From: Aplectana chamaeleonis
Lineage: Eukaryota > Nematoda > Chromadorea > Rhabditida > Cosmocercidae
Reading direction: 5' to 3'
NCBI GenBank assembly: GCA_029168955.1
Contig: JAPDOI010000022.1
Location: forward strand, 620,001 to 684,000
DNA length: 64,000 nucleotides
The notes beneath the pieces are model-generated. The model ran no database searches. It was not told the origin of the DNA and saw only the letters and a list, made by a program, of their open reading frames with translations. Below are positions 25,741 to 38,306 of the stretch, piece after piece. Both the position numbers and the translations under genes were made by a program. The first letter of the stretch is position 1, and every line of letters begins with the position of its first letter.

Positions 25741-26209
25741 GAAACACTAAAAGCTCAATGAAATGATGTACCGTAGATTCGGATGTGCGCTTTCTTACCA
25801 AAAATTGAAAAGTGAGGGTGGTTTTGCTAGGCCGAATCCCGCGCGTCTTACTGAGCCTACACAAACATATATGCGTCGAAAAAATGAAAATTGTGGTTGG
25901 AGCCACAACATAATTTTTCAAGGAGATCAGACTAGCAAACTTCGACTATGAGCAATCAATAGTTTTCAGAGTGCGCGTGATTCGGCCTGTCAAAACCACC
26001 CTCATTTTCCAATTTTTGGTAAGAGAGCGCACATCCGAATCTACGGTACATCATTTCATTGAGCTTTTAGTGTTTCTTCTGAGTTAAATCCCATGACAAA
26101 TTGAATGCACCAAGTATTTCACTTCTTTTAACGAGTTTCTCATTAATATTGTTATGCCAAATCATGAACCTCTCGTAGCGGAGCAAAACAGTTAGATCGT
26201 TTTCATTTT

Positions 26210-27386
<1,177 letters not shown>

Positions 27387-27647
27387 TATAGCTATCAGTT
27401 TGCAATATCGTTCGATTTCCACTTAAACGAAAGACCGACCCGGTATGTAAGCCGCCAGATTCCTCGTTGTAATTCATGATTCTCACAGCAAGGTTGACGC
27501 TGAATGAGTCAGTATGAGCGCGCGTTCTGCACATTTGCTTTGAATCGGCTACCGACTCAGACCTCCAGAAACAAACTGTTAACACGCTATCCGCTAGTCA
27601 CGGATTGTCTACGATTCAAACGGGGTCAGAGAGTGGAACCTTGGGCG

Positions 27648-27717
27648 CTACTCATACTAATCAACGCCTGCTCGGCACGCGCGTGACGCGCGGGCTTGGC
27701 TTCGGAGTATGAGTGGC
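27648..27717. repeat. Small foldback, CTCATACT termini
   Basis: CTACTCATACT at 27,648-27,658 pairs with AGTATGAGTGG at 27,706-27,716. The loop carries GCGCGTGACGCGCG. A sister structure with the same GCGCGTGACGCGC core lies at 41,268-41,380. Confidence 0.65.
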
Positions 27718-28012
27718 CTACCGCCTCACCCGCGCGGCAAGCGCTGACGCTCGCTCCACCATGGCGGCGAGGGCAGCAACAACTTTTACACAATTTTCAA
27801 TATTAATCCGTCCTCAATTTTATTCCCTCATTATTAAAGATTAATTTATAACTGTTTTGCTTCGCTGCAAAAGGTTTATGATTGGGCATTAAAGACAGTG
27901 TTCACGATAGTCTTCAATTTTGAGATTATTCGCTATATTGAATAAGTGGCCCCTGTGTAAAACTAAAATGACATAGAAATTGAGAAAAACGCAACAGAAG
28001 TACGCGAAATCC

Positions 28013-28808
28013 TTAAAGGCACAGTCTGAGCTCACAATCGATTTTTCGCTTTTCTACCTACCTATGGGAAAATTTCACGCTGATCACAATGGTGTCTCCA
28101 GAATCGCTCAGAACTCAAAACGGTCGGAGTTACGGTTCCTCAAAAATTTCAATTTTGAAGGGATAGAAGTTCGCGGACGAGTTGTCTCGAGCCTGTATTT
28201 TCTCGTTGTTCGCAGCCATCATTCTGAAGCAGGCCACAATTCAAATCCAGACCTAAAACAAATCGAAGAACATAGGTTCTGAATAAAATTATTCGCGCGT
28301 CTCTTCCCTATTAAAGGCACAGTCCAACCTCAGAGGTAATTTTTGATATTTTGGTCCGGTCGCCATCTATAGTAACTCTGCCAAGCGCGAAATCTCAATT
28401 CGCTCAAATAGGTGAGAAAAGCCTATAAGAAAGTCGGCCCCGCCCCCTTGAAAGAAAAAATGGGCAACGCCCACTGGCAGTTTTCCGACCTCCATAGGGA
28501 AGAGACGCGCGAATTATTTTATTCAAAATCTGTGTTCAAGCTCCTTTCTTTTTGTTTTCGGTCTAACTTTATATTGTGACGTGCTTCAGAATGATGGCTG
28601 CCGTTAAATGAAGAAAGAATTCTACAGGCTCGAGACATCTCGTCCGCGAACTTCCACCAGTTCAAATTCAAAACTTTTGAGGAGCCGTAACTCAGTTCGT
28701 AGTGAGTTCTGAGCGATTCTGGAGATAACGTTGTGATCAGCGTGAAATTTTCTCTAAGATAGGCAAAAAAAAACGAAAAATCGATTTTGAGCTTGGACTG
28801 TGGCTTTG
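28013..28808. mobile_element. Palindromic TTAA element X
   Basis: Arms at 28,013-28,308 and about 28,498-28,808 are reverse complements; shared blocks include ATCGATTTTTCG, CGCGGACGAGWTGTCTCGAG and AGACGCGCGAAT. The left end is TTAAAGGCACAGTC. The sister copy of the host (family C copy 2) reads GAAATCCTTAAG without this element, so it inserted at a TTAA. Element Y starts within its loop. Confidence 0.85.
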
Positions 28809-28993
28809 AGGTCGGAAGCTCTCGGCAGTGGGCGTTACCCATTTTTTCTTTCATGGGGGCGTGAGTCAGACTTTTTCCCCAGCTTCTTTCTCTCTTATTT
28901 GAGCGAATTGAGATTTCGCGCTTGGCAGGGTGGCTATAGGCGGCGACCGGACCATAATATCAAAAATTACCTTCTGAGGTTGGACGTTGCCTT
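28311..28993. mobile_element. Palindromic TTAA element Y, interleaved with X
   Basis: Arms at 28,311-28,497 and 28,806-28,993 are reverse complements: TTAAAGGCACAGTCCAACC pairs with GGTTGGACGTTGCCTT, and GGGCAACGCCCACTG pairs with its complement near 28,830. The right arm of X lies between the two arms of Y, so the order is X, Y, X', Y' rather than a simple nest. Confidence 0.82.
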
Positions 28994-29295
28994 CGCAATT
29001 CTCTGCACTCCCCTATTGCTCCCGTTCTTTCCCTCAGGGCCTCTAACTAATCCTCGCTCTGGCTACAATTTTCTTCTATTTTCGATTGACCCAATTTTCC
29101 ACTGAGTGACAACCACCATGAACATTGTTCATCCAACCTGGACAACTAGTCCATGGTATAGAATAATGTCACTGAATAGCGACGTTTGTAATGCGTTTCC
29201 TCTCGCCGTTTCTTCGTAATTTTGGTAGCACTTGGAGCCCAACGCTTTGTTTCATGTGGAAAACTCGTGGACGAAAATCATCGCGAACACTGCCT

Positions 29296-30026
29296 TTAGA
29301 AATGCAGCATACATCGGCTCAAAAAAATGATATCAATTTTATAGAATGAATATAGAAGGTCTGAAGCTGCTCGATATTCAGAGATAACAGAAAAGAAACA
29401 AAGAAAAAATCAACTGAAATAGAAGAGATATAACACGGTTCGATTTCTATATTGGCGCAGAAGTGGACGAGATTGTACCGCATTGGCTGAAATAGCGGAG
29501 CCCTGAAGCGACACATTTGTTGGGATAACGATCGGGGGCTATGTACTTCTGTAATCGGTTGCAGCTCTTTCTGGGCAACGCTTACGACGTTAGAAGCTGT
29601 AAAAAACCTGAGCGAAAAATGACCGTAATCGAGCATTGAACATTTGTATTGAGTGGAGCGGAGCCCGTATCGATGGAGTGGAGAAAGGAGGAGGAGGGCT
29701 ATGATTTTGGTGACTGAGATACGGCAGAATACGATCATTGTAACTTCGTTTTTCAACTCTTCCAACTTCGTGAGGAATCTTCTAGGACCCGTACGACCCC
29801 ACTAATGCTATTCCCTTCCATTTCCCGCTACTCGCGGAAGATTTGGGCTTCACTATCATAGGAGTGGTGCGGTTTTGATAATGATTTCTTCATTTTTGTC
29901 ATAGCTGCTTTTTGGCGTAAAAACAACCAGCTTAGCATCCTCGATAAGTGATAAGACGAGCTGCGAGTAGCTCGGAAATGAAGGATAGTTATCTCAGCAA
30001 CTTCTGCGAGCGTGAATGCTGCCTTT
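29296..30026 (-). mobile_element. TTAA-type MITE family E, copy 2, reversed
   Basis: This matches family E copy 1 (42,694-43,187) on the opposite strand, with shared blocks ATGATATCAATTT, GGCTGAAATAGCGGAG, TTGTTGGGATAACGA and CGAGCATTGAACATTTGTATTG. It abuts family C copy 1, apparently sharing the terminal TTAG, and ends with GCGTGAATGCTGCCTTT beside the next element. It is longer than copy 1 because of about 200 bp of unmatched internal sequence near 29,800-29,990. Confidence 0.75.
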
Positions 30027-30028
30027 CT

Positions 30029-30459
30029 TTAAAGGCAAGGTCCGGTCAAATTTTGACACTACCGAAATTTGGGGTTAAATAGATTGGGCTGGCCTAGCTG
30101 AACATACGATCTGAACGGTTTCGACGAACTCTGAGTACATAGTTTTGGAGAAAAACAGCCTCAAAGTCAGGGGATTACGGTATTCACAGCATGATAATCA
30201 TGGCTGGAATGACCGATAGTTGCACAGCACTTTTGAAGAATGCGTGGACAACCGCTAAAATATGGACGATGGCTAAGACCTTTTTCTTGGGACTTTTTCT
30301 GGACTCATCGGCTCACGGGAGAGTGGCTTTGATAAACTTGAAGAAGACTGGTTTTTACGCAGTTTTCGCCTGTTCCTTGGGACTACCTGTAGGCAGGAGT
30401 ACCGATTTAGCGTAGAAATCTCAAAATCGAAATTCTGCCCGGACCCTGCCTTCTTTTAA
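30029..30459. mobile_element. TTAA-type MITE family B, copy 1
   Basis: The left end is TTAAAGGCAAGGTCCGGTCA and the right end GCCCGGACCCTGCC. A colinear copy lies at 51,288-51,727, with shared blocks such as GGTATTCACAGCA, GGCTGGAATGACCGATA and AAAATATGGACGATGG. The two differ mainly by small indels. Confidence 0.87.
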
Positions 30460-30461
30460 AA

Positions 30462-30615
30462 GGAATTGTGAGAATCTCGTTAAAAGAAGTGAATAATACC
30501 TCCTTTTTGACGTAATGATTTGTATACGCATGCAACTCAGGAGGAAACGCTACAAAATCCAGTGAAATGATGGACAATTGATCTGACTGTGCACTTGTTT
30601 AATAAATAGCAATTG
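30462..30615. mobile_element. Fragment related to the split palindrome, copy K1
   Basis: GAGAATCTCGTTAAAAGAAG, CAACTCAGGAGGAAACGCT and GTGCACTTGTTTAATAAATA recur in reverse orientation at 38,307-38,500. Weaker versions occur in the arms of the palindrome at 24,981-25,060 (AACTCGTTAAAAAAGTGAA, AACTCAGAAGAAACAC). It is a single arm without its partner. Confidence 0.65.
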
Positions 30616-31094
30616 TGGTGAGCGCGAAGCCGCTCACCAGGATTTGGCTTTGATCTCTTCCACGCGCGGGATGCCCCTACAATGAGATCACCTATTCATA
30701 CACTGTCACCAGAGGTATGGGCTGTACACCATTCGATGCGCTTGCAAAAGAAATTACATATATTGTGTGCAACTTTCTTTTTATCCGAACTGGTCCCCGC
30801 TTTCTAAAGTTATGTCCTCTCAAAGTACGCAAAAACGTTTCTCCACCACCGCCTTCCGCCTCCGCCTCCGCCCACTCCGCCCTCCGCTCTCCGCCTCCGC
30901 CACCGCCACACTGCCTCCACCTCCGTCCGTCGAAAACCATTTTTTTGGAAGGCGTGGACCAAATCGCTCGAAAATTTGTAGACCAAGAGGTAACATCGGC
31001 CACGGGAATGACGAAAATAATTGCTCAGAACTCACCATAATGACTTCTGGGCCCGTAACCGGCGGTTCCAAACTCGGAAACCGTGCCTCTCAAG
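30611..31094. repeat. Dispersed repeat J, copy 1
   Basis: Colinear and in the same orientation as 63,261-63,656: both start with a GCG-rich inverted motif, then CACCAGGATTTGGCTTTGAT. Both contain GCTGTACACCATTCGATGCG, TCTCAAAGTACGCAAAA, GGAAGGCGTGGACCAAA and CATAATGAYTTCTGGGCCC. Copy 1 has an expanded pyrimidine tract in the middle. There is no coding capacity and I do not recognise the family. Confidence 0.85.
30841..30932. repeat. CTCCGCC-rich pyrimidine tract
   Basis: An imperfect CTCCGCC or CCTCCG tract of about 90 bp. The sister copy at 63.47 kb has only about 25 bp of the same composition, so this tract expanded after the copies separated. Confidence 0.8.
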
Positions 31095-31379
31095 ATTAGT
31101 TTATAAAAATGACCGGGTTTTTTCGTTATCAGTCATTGTTTTCTTAGGAGACTCCACATATAAATACCTTTGTCTCCTCTAGGGTGCAGTGTACTCTAAA
31201 CGTCCTGGCTTGAAAGAGGACGCTATGCGGAAAGAAGTTGTTTTTGAGCGTGGCTGCGTGTTTGTACCCATGCGCACCAAAGATAAGAAGTCGTCGCTTG
31301 GGGTGTGCTGAAGTGTCGGCTGACTATGCAGAGACCGCAGTAGGAGGCATGTAGGATCGTCGTGGAACTTTACAGCAAC
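31095..31379. other. Unrecognised spacer before the second array
   Basis: No reading frame or repeat that I recognise. Confidence 0.5.
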
Positions 31380-34285
31380 CCCTCAGTAGGGGTGTGCAAG
31401 ACGCCGTAGAATGTGTGCTGGACCTCAGTAAGGAGTGCAGGACCTTGCAGTAAGGAGTGTGCAGGACATCATGGGGACCTGTGCAGGGACCCCAGTAGGG
31501 GTGTGTGCAGGACCTCAGATAGGAGTGTGCAGGACATTATGGAACGTGTGCAAAGAACACTTACAGTAGGGAGTGTGCAGGACATCATGTGACTCTGTGT
31601 AGGGACCTCAGCAGTGAGGGGTGTTGCAGGACGCCGTAAGAATGTGTGTGCCCAGGACCTCAGTAGGAGTGTGCAGGACCTTAGTAGGAGTGTGCAGGAC
31701 ATCATGGGACCTGTGCAGGACCCCATAGTAGGGGTGTGCAGGACAAATCGTAGAAGACGTGTGTGCAGGACCTCAGTAGGAGTGGACAGGACATCATGGG
31801 ACGTTGAGGTGCAGGGACCCCAGTAGGGGTGTGCAGTGACGTCGTAGAGATGTGTGCAGGGCCTCAGTAGGGAGTGTGCAGGCCATCATGGAGACTTGAA
31901 GTGTGCAAGACCTTAGTAGGAGTTGTGTGCAAGGACATGCATGAGACCTGTGCAGGACCTCCCAGCAGGAGTGTGCAGGACATTCCCCATGGAACAGTGT
32001 GCCAAGGACCTAAGTAGGGAGTGTGCAGGACATCATGGAACGTATGCAGGACACGTAGTAGGAGTGTGACAGGACATCATGGGACGTGTGCAGGACTCCC
32101 AGTAGGGGTGTGCAGGACGTCGTAGAATGTGTGCAGGACCTCAGTAGGAGTGTGCAGGACATCATGGGAACGTGTGCCAAGACCTTTAGCGTAGGGAGTG
32201 TGCAGGACATCATGGGACCTGTGCAGGACACTCCCAGTAGAGAGTGTGCAGGACATCCATAGGGACCTGTGCAGGACCCTCAGTAGGAGTGTGCAGGACA
32301 TCAATGGAACGTGTGCAAGACCTTAGTAAAGGAGTGTGCAGGGACATCCATGGGGACCTGTGCAGGACCTCAGTAGGGAGTGTGTAGGACATCATGGGAC
32401 CTGTGCAGGACCTCCCAGTAGGGAGTGTGCAAGGGACATCATGTGGATCGTGTGCAAGACCTTAGTAGGAGTGTTTGCAGGACATCATGGGACACTGTGC
32501 AGGACTCTCAGTAGTCCAGGAGTGTGCAGGACATCATGGAACATGTGCAGGACCAAGCGCATAGAGGAGTGGACAGGACATCATGGGAACGTGTGCAGGA
32601 CCCCAGTGAGGGGTGTGCAGGACTGCCTGTAGAATGTGTGCAGGATCTCAGTAGGAGTGTGTGCAGGACATCATGGAGACGTGTGCAAGACCGCAGTAGG
32701 AGTGTGCAGGGACATCATGGGACCTGTTCAGGACCTCCCAGTAGGAGTGTGCAGGACATCAGTGGAGACGTGTGCGAGACCGTAGTAGGAGTGGACAGGG
32801 ACATCATGGGACGTGTGCAGGACCCCAGTGCAGGGGTGTGCAGGACGTCGTAGAGAGATGTGCAGCAAGGACCTCCAGTAGTGAGTGTGCAGGACATCAT
32901 GGAACGTGTGCAAAGACCTTAGTAGAGTGTGCAGGAGACAGCATCATGGGACCTGTGCAGGACTCCTCCCAGTAGGAGTGTGCAGGACATCATGGAACGT
33001 GTGCAAGACCTTAGTAGGAGGTGTGCCCAGGACATCATGGGACCTGTGCAGGGAATTTCCTCCAGTAGGGAGTGTGCAGTGACATCATGGATCACAGTGT
33101 GCAAGATCTTTAGTAGGAGTGTGCAGGACACCATGGGACCTGTGCAGGACCTCAGTAGGGAGTGTGCAGGACATCATTGAACGTGTGCAGGACCGTAGTA
33201 GGAGTGAGACAGGGACATCATGGGACGTGTGCAGGACTGGCTCAGTAGGAGTGTGCAGGACGTCGTAGAAGGCTGTGCAGGACCTCAGTAGGAGTGTGTG
33301 CAGGGACATCATGGAACGTGTGCAAGACCTTAGTAGGAGTGTGCAGGACTTATCCATGGGACCTGTGCAGGACCTCAGTAGGAGTGTGCAGGACATCATG
33401 GAACGTGTTATTGCAAGACCTTAGTAGGAGTGTGCAGGACATCCCATGGGACCTGTGCAGGACCTCCCAGTAGGAAGTGTGCAGGGACATCATGGGACCT
33501 GTGCAGGACCTCCAGTAGGAGTGTGCAAGGACATCATGGATCGTGTGCAAGACCTTAGTAGCTGAGTGTGCAGGGACACCATGGGACCTGCAGGACCTCA
33601 GTAGGGAGTGTGCAGGACATCATTGGCACGTGTGCAGGAACCGTAGCGATAAGTGGGCAGGACATCATGGACGTGTGCAGGACCCCCAGAAGGGGTGTGC
33701 AGGGTTTATCATCATGGGACCTGTAGCAGGACCTCAGCAGGGGTGTGCAGGACATCATGGATCATTATGTGCAAGACCTTGCAGGCTAGGAGTGTGTGCA
33801 GGACACCATGGGACCTGTGCAGGACTCTCCAGTAGGGAAATTGTGCAAGGACATCATTGTACGTGTGCAGGACCGTTGCAGTAGTAAGTGGGCAGGACAT
33901 CTGCATGGGACGTGTGCAGGACCCCAAAAAAGGGTGTGCAAGGACATCATGGGACCTGTGAAGGACCTCAGTAGGGGTGTGCAGGACATCAAGTGGATCG
34001 TGTGCAAGACCTTGAAGGTAGGGAGTGTGCAGGACACCATGGGACACTGTGCAGGACCTCAGTAGGAGTGTGCAGGACATCATTGTACGTGTGTGCAGGA
34101 CCGTAGTAGACGTGGGCAGGACATCATGGGACGTGTGCAGGACCCCCAGAAGGGGTGTGCAGGACGTCGAAGAATGTGTGCAGGGATCTCAGTAGGAGAG
34201 AGTGCAGGACATCATGGAACGTGTGCAGGACCTTGGTAGGAGTGTGCCCAGAACATCAAAAAGCGACGTGCTGCAGGACCTCCGT
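31380..34285. repeat. Second, diverged 42-bp array (about 65-70 units)
   Basis: The basic unit is 42 bp in two 21-bp halves: TGTGCAGGACATCATGGGAC, and TGTGCAGGACCTCAGTAGGA plus one base. Some units instead carry GACGTCGTAGAATG (near 32,110 and 34,165) or GACGCCGTAGAATG (31,400), which is the satellite-1 half. Nearly every second unit has 1-5 extra or missing bases, such as GGGACATC for GGACATC, so reading frames break constantly. It is a separate, older or less homogenised branch of the 1-19 kb family. Confidence 0.93.
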
Positions 34286-35214
34286 TTAATGTCCAGAGAC
34301 ACCGTATGCAAGTCATGCCTCGAATCCCAACAAGAGCGATGAGGCAATTGCGCCAGAACAATGCTATTGTAATCTCACTCCGAGTTGAGCTCTAAAATTT
34401 TCTAAGTTCAAAACCGAATTCGCCAAGATCTTCACTACCGCTGGTGTTGTTTTTCTGCTTGTAGTCCAGGCAGATCCTCAACTGCTGACCTGTGGAGAAG
34501 GACTGGTGTGTGAATGGAGACACACCGCTCTTCACTTCTTTTATCTTTATCATTGATCAATTGGGTATCATCAAATTTGTTTAAGAAGAGCCGAATAACA
34601 TCACTCCTAAGGTTACGGTAGTCCCTCTTCCACCAAAGCGCACTTAACTATCGTTCGTTCTGAAATCAATTTCATTTTCAGGCTCTAATTTTATGATTGA
34701 GCCATGGTAGATCACACTGGTATAACTTTGGCGCGTCAAAAATGTTGGACGATGAGGTTGGAAGGCGTCAAAGACATTAATATCACTTTTCCAATTCTCA
34801 CCAGTCATCTAGCACCTTTTTTCCTAGAATGTTGAATTTGCGACCGCAAGAACAAACAGGAAAAATAGTTACAAGCACGAACTCCACATGCAAAAAATCC
34901 CCGAAAATGATTTTGGCGCGAATTCAAATTCGCATTTACAATGTGTTCCGATTGACTTTTCTTCCAATGAAGAAGGGGAGTTGAAAAGAAGAATGAAAGG
35001 TTTTTCATGGGCCCCCTTCAACATTTTCGTTCACTAGAGGGGCCAAAGCTACGCAAAAACATGAAAAAATAATATACAGGTTTTCTGCATAGCCTGGCAC
35101 GATGTATGTTAACTATCGTTCTTGTTTTCCGGAGATCAGACATATGAGCCGGCGCAGACGAGCCACCGTCAGCAAGAACCGGTGAAGTTTGGCTCGAGCG
35201 ACTGACCCTGGGTT
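34286..35214. other. Unrecognised intergenic sequence
   Basis: AT-rich, with no supported gene and no repeat family seen elsewhere in the window. Confidence 0.5.
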
Positions 35215-35423
35215 CTATCCTAGACGGGGGTGAGGCCACCCCAAAGACTCATAGAAATGATGGAGAATTCCTGATAAAGATGTCATGACACTGCTGGTCA
35301 ATCATTGTTTTTATAGAAACTTCATAAAAATATGTCTCTCCGACTGTTGGCCTTACCAATGGGTGGTTCATTTCACTTCTGTGCTCTGAATGGTGGGTGC
35401 CCCCTCTCCCCGTCTGGGGATTG
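35215..35423. mobile_element. Small TIR element (CTATCCTAGACGGGG family), copy 2
   Basis: The left end is CTATCCTAGACGGGG and the right end CCCCGTCTGGGGAT. It is colinear with copy 1 at 21,224-21,565 but lacks the nested palindrome, reading directly from a CTCCGACTG block into CCTTACCAATGGGTGGTTC. It is the empty-site control for the nested insertion. Confidence 0.82.
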
Positions 35424-35658
35424 TGCCCCAACCCTGTACAATTGGGTCATTTTGAAACTCATTTCTTCATTTTCTCGACTTTTAAATTCAAAAAGTATAT
35501 GCGTTGTATCTTGTCTCGAAGGAAGCCGCGTTGCAACTATTATCTTTGCAATCCTAGCAGCTGTTTCTTCATTTCTACCACTATGTTTCAAAGAAAAACA
35601 ACTTTGCCTTTTAGAGTTTCGACGATATTGTAGAAGGAAACCCTTGTAAGAAGTTGTA

Positions 35659-36519
35659 AAATTTCCTAGAGGATTATGGGCTCCGCAGAAAAGCGTCAAG
35701 GATTTGGCAGATTGCTTCATAAATGTCAATGAAATTGTCTTATTGGAATTGGCTCTCAATCTTGATTTTTCAAAATGTAGTGAAATTGCCGAATTGATTT
35801 GGCTGTGATGATGCTATATGCAGATAACATAATCATTAAATGTAGTGAAATTATTTGCTGCAAACCGGATTTGGCAGGAGCTCTATCAATTATCACAGTC
35901 AAATCATGCGTCAGAAGGTCACTCTCTGGCGAGCGGGAATGAAGACAAAAAGAAAAAATAATAATCCTCCAGTCAACAATGCTGAACGAAACGTGGCCTT
36001 ATGGGCTAGAATTAAGGTTTCCAAATGCTATTCTGCCTTTTTCAAGTGTAGCTCCTGCACTAACAATAAGGTACCAGACCTTCCCTCACCGATGAGATAA
36101 AATTCAACAGAAAACCGAAATCTAACGCATTTTACTCGCTACTGACTATGTCTTCCGTGTCCCTCCAACGCTTTCACGGTTCGCATTGTATAGAAACGTT
36201 TTGCTGCTAGGTTTATTCCTGTTCTCATTCGATTCAGCCTATAGCTCCAAGTTGAAAACCCTTCTGACGCGTGATTTGACTGTGATAATTGATAGAGCTC
36301 CTGCCGAATCCGTTTGCAAACAATTTCACTACATTTAATGATTATGTTATCTTGCATATAGTATCATCACAGCCAAATCAATTCGGCAATTTTCAACTAC
36401 ATTTGAAAAATCAAAGTTGAGAGCCTTCCCGAATTCCAATAAGACAATTTCACGACATTTAGGTGGAGCAATGCCCAAATCCTTGACCTTTTCTGCGGAG
36501 CCCAACTTTCCAGAAATAA
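35659..36519. mobile_element. Palindromic (foldback) element, 0.86 kb
   Basis: Arms at 35,659-35,920 and 36,258-36,519 are reverse complements over about 260 bp. GATTTGGC occurs at 35,701, 35,796 and 35,868 in the left arm, and AATGTAGTGAAAT precedes the last two. The same module order is found in the 19-kb palindrome, so the two belong to one superfamily. The loop of about 340 bp holds no gene. Confidence 0.9.
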
Positions 36520-36594
36520 CAGTATAGCATTGAGAAATAAATCACGCGCGTGCTACTGGGCACTTACGATTTATATTCGTGTGGCCGCAATTAT

Positions 36595-37106
36595 TTAAAG
36601 GCAGTAGCATACACGCTCGTAAACTTAATGGAGATAACTACAGGAAATAGAATGGTATAGGCCCAGGATATTATAATCAGCCTACTCAGCTTTGAAGTGT
36701 CAAAAACGACCACAATGCCGCTACCATGAGTTAGAATTTGATCTCTGGCTCCCTGTATTTTCATGCCCCCTTATGTTTGCCCCCTTTTCCTCCAACGCAC
36801 GGGGTTACTTTCGGGTCATATTCACCGTCGGTACTGTTGGCAGATTGCGTTACAAATTGAACCACACACCACGTCACTGACGGCGAAAGATGACCCAGTT
36901 AATCCCTGCTTTCTGGAGCAAAAAGAGCAAAATTAACAGGGGGCGTGAAAATACAGGGCAGGGGCTAACTTCTCTAACCTATGTAGAGGCATTGTGGGTC
37001 ATTTTTTGACATCTTCCAAAATGCGTAGGCATTATGTTGTAAGCCATACGGTTCGATTCACTATGTTATCTCAACCACGTATACTGAGCGTGTATGCTGC
37101 CTTTAA
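36595..37106. mobile_element. TTAA-type MITE family F
   Basis: TTAA at both ends (36,595 and 37,103). Termini TTAAAGGCAGTAGCATACAC and GTGTATGCTGCCTTTAA are an inverted repeat of about 20 bp with one mismatch. Internally, GTTATCTC near the right end pairs with GAGATAAC near the left. There is no coding capacity. Confidence 0.85.
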
Positions 37107-37235
37107 GTCTACGTGGCAGTTGTATTAAACATCGTTGTGTGATGTTGTTTTCACTTCTTATTTTTTTCAAAAGCGCTGTTCCTGGATGTTCTTTCGGGTG
37201 CAAGCCAGAATCCTTAGTTCTCAAGCTTTGCAAAC

Positions 37236-38237
37236 TTAAAGCCAGTGTTCACGATAATCTTCAAATTTGAGATTAATCACTATAATGATTAAGTTGGCCC
37301 TGGGTAGAACTAAGATGACGTAGAAATTGAGAAAGCTCCCACCAGAAATTGCACATCGAAATCCTTAAGTATCACCCCGCCTCTTAATTATCACAGGAAG
37401 TGTTTGTTGTGACAATGAAATCTTTTGTGGACCCGTCCTTTGCAATTCTCAATATCTATTGACCCGTTCTTTTCCTTAAAGGTATTGTCTCTAATAGGAA
37501 TCGCTCTCTGCTTTTTCCGCCTATCTTGAAGACGGTACCATGCTGATTCCAATGATGTCTCTGAAATCGTACAAGACCTGTGAACGGGAGTTATGGCATC
37601 CCTCAAAAATTGAGCCTTAGGGAAGCATGGTGAACGAGTTGTCCGAGGCTTGTAACTTCCGTCTTTGCAGCCAGTGTATGCGAGCCTACCTAAGTAAAGA
37701 GAGAAGATTGGCAATAAACAAGGGAAAGAAAGGGGCTATTGATCAGAAACCATCGCTCATCTCACAATCTCGGAGCATTCATTTGTTTACGTCGGTGGGC
37801 GTGGAAAGATGCATCTGGGGGTGACGAGCCGACGGGTGTCCAAACTTTGGGCCCGAAGGGGCCGTTCTGAGCTCTTTTTCTTAGTTTTTCAACGTTAGGG
37901 TTGCGCTAGGCCCCGGTGCTGCCCGATCTCCACCAAAAAAACAGACATGGTTTTTATCGTGGACACTGCCTTTAAGGCCTTAACTAATCCTGTTTTTGCG
38001 TGAAATATTCTTCTATTTTCGATTGACGCAATTTTCCACTCGGTGACAAACCGTCATGAACATGTTCATCCAACCGGACAACTAGTCCATGCGTTGTAGA
38101 ATAATGTCACTTTGAAATACGACGTTTTAATGCGTTTCTCGCCGTTTCGCCGTAATTTTGGCAAGATTTGGAGGCCAATGCATTGTTCTATGTGAAAAAC
38201 TCGGGGACGAAAATCATCAGTGAACACTGCGCTTTAA
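37236..38237. mobile_element. TTAA-type MITE family C, copy 2
   Basis: The left end is TTAAAGCCAGTGTTCACGAT; the right end is AGTGAACACTGCGCTTTAA. It matches copy 1 at both sides and contains family D copy 1 inserted at a TTAA. Confidence 0.87.
37476..37975. mobile_element. TTAA-type MITE family D, copy 1, nested
   Basis: TTAA at 37,476-37,479 and 37,972-37,975. The flanks read CGTTCTTTTCC and GGCCTTAACTAATCC, matching the uninterrupted CGTTCTTTCC...GGGCCTCTAACTAATCC of family C copy 1, so the insertion boundaries are defined. The interior has GCCTATCTTGAAGACGG, CTCTGAAATCGTACAAGAC and a GTCGGTGGGCGTGG block, all recurring in the other D copies. Confidence 0.9.
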
Positions 38238-38306
38238 GCTGTAACTATTTGCCTGATTCTAGAAAAAACGGGCGTTATTTGCTTTTTCCAATGCTACACC
38301 TGAATT

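Larger units (their letters stand above)
21612..26209. mobile_element. Palindromic element split by two retrotransposons
   Basis: The right arm (about 25,972-26,209) is one uninterrupted block. Its reverse complement is found in three pieces on the left: 21,612-21,675, 24,981-25,060 and 25,752-25,845. The two gaps are exactly the two retrotransposon insertions. Without them the element would be roughly 620 bp with arms of about 240 bp and a loop of about 125 bp. The arms carry GATTTGGC near 21,660 and its complement near 26,157. Partial relatives are at 30,462 and 38,307. No transposase is visible. The outermost edges are approximate. Confidence 0.88.
27889..29299. mobile_element. TTAA-type MITE family C, copy 1 (host of two further elements)
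   Basis: The left end is TTAAAGACAGTGTTCACGAT and the right end GCGAACACTGCCTTTAG, an inverted terminal repeat. Copy 2 at 37,236-38,237 matches both end regions over roughly 120 bp on the left and 250 bp on the right, including CAACTAGTCCATG-type blocks. Here the middle is occupied by elements X and Y. No protein is encoded. Confidence 0.85.
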
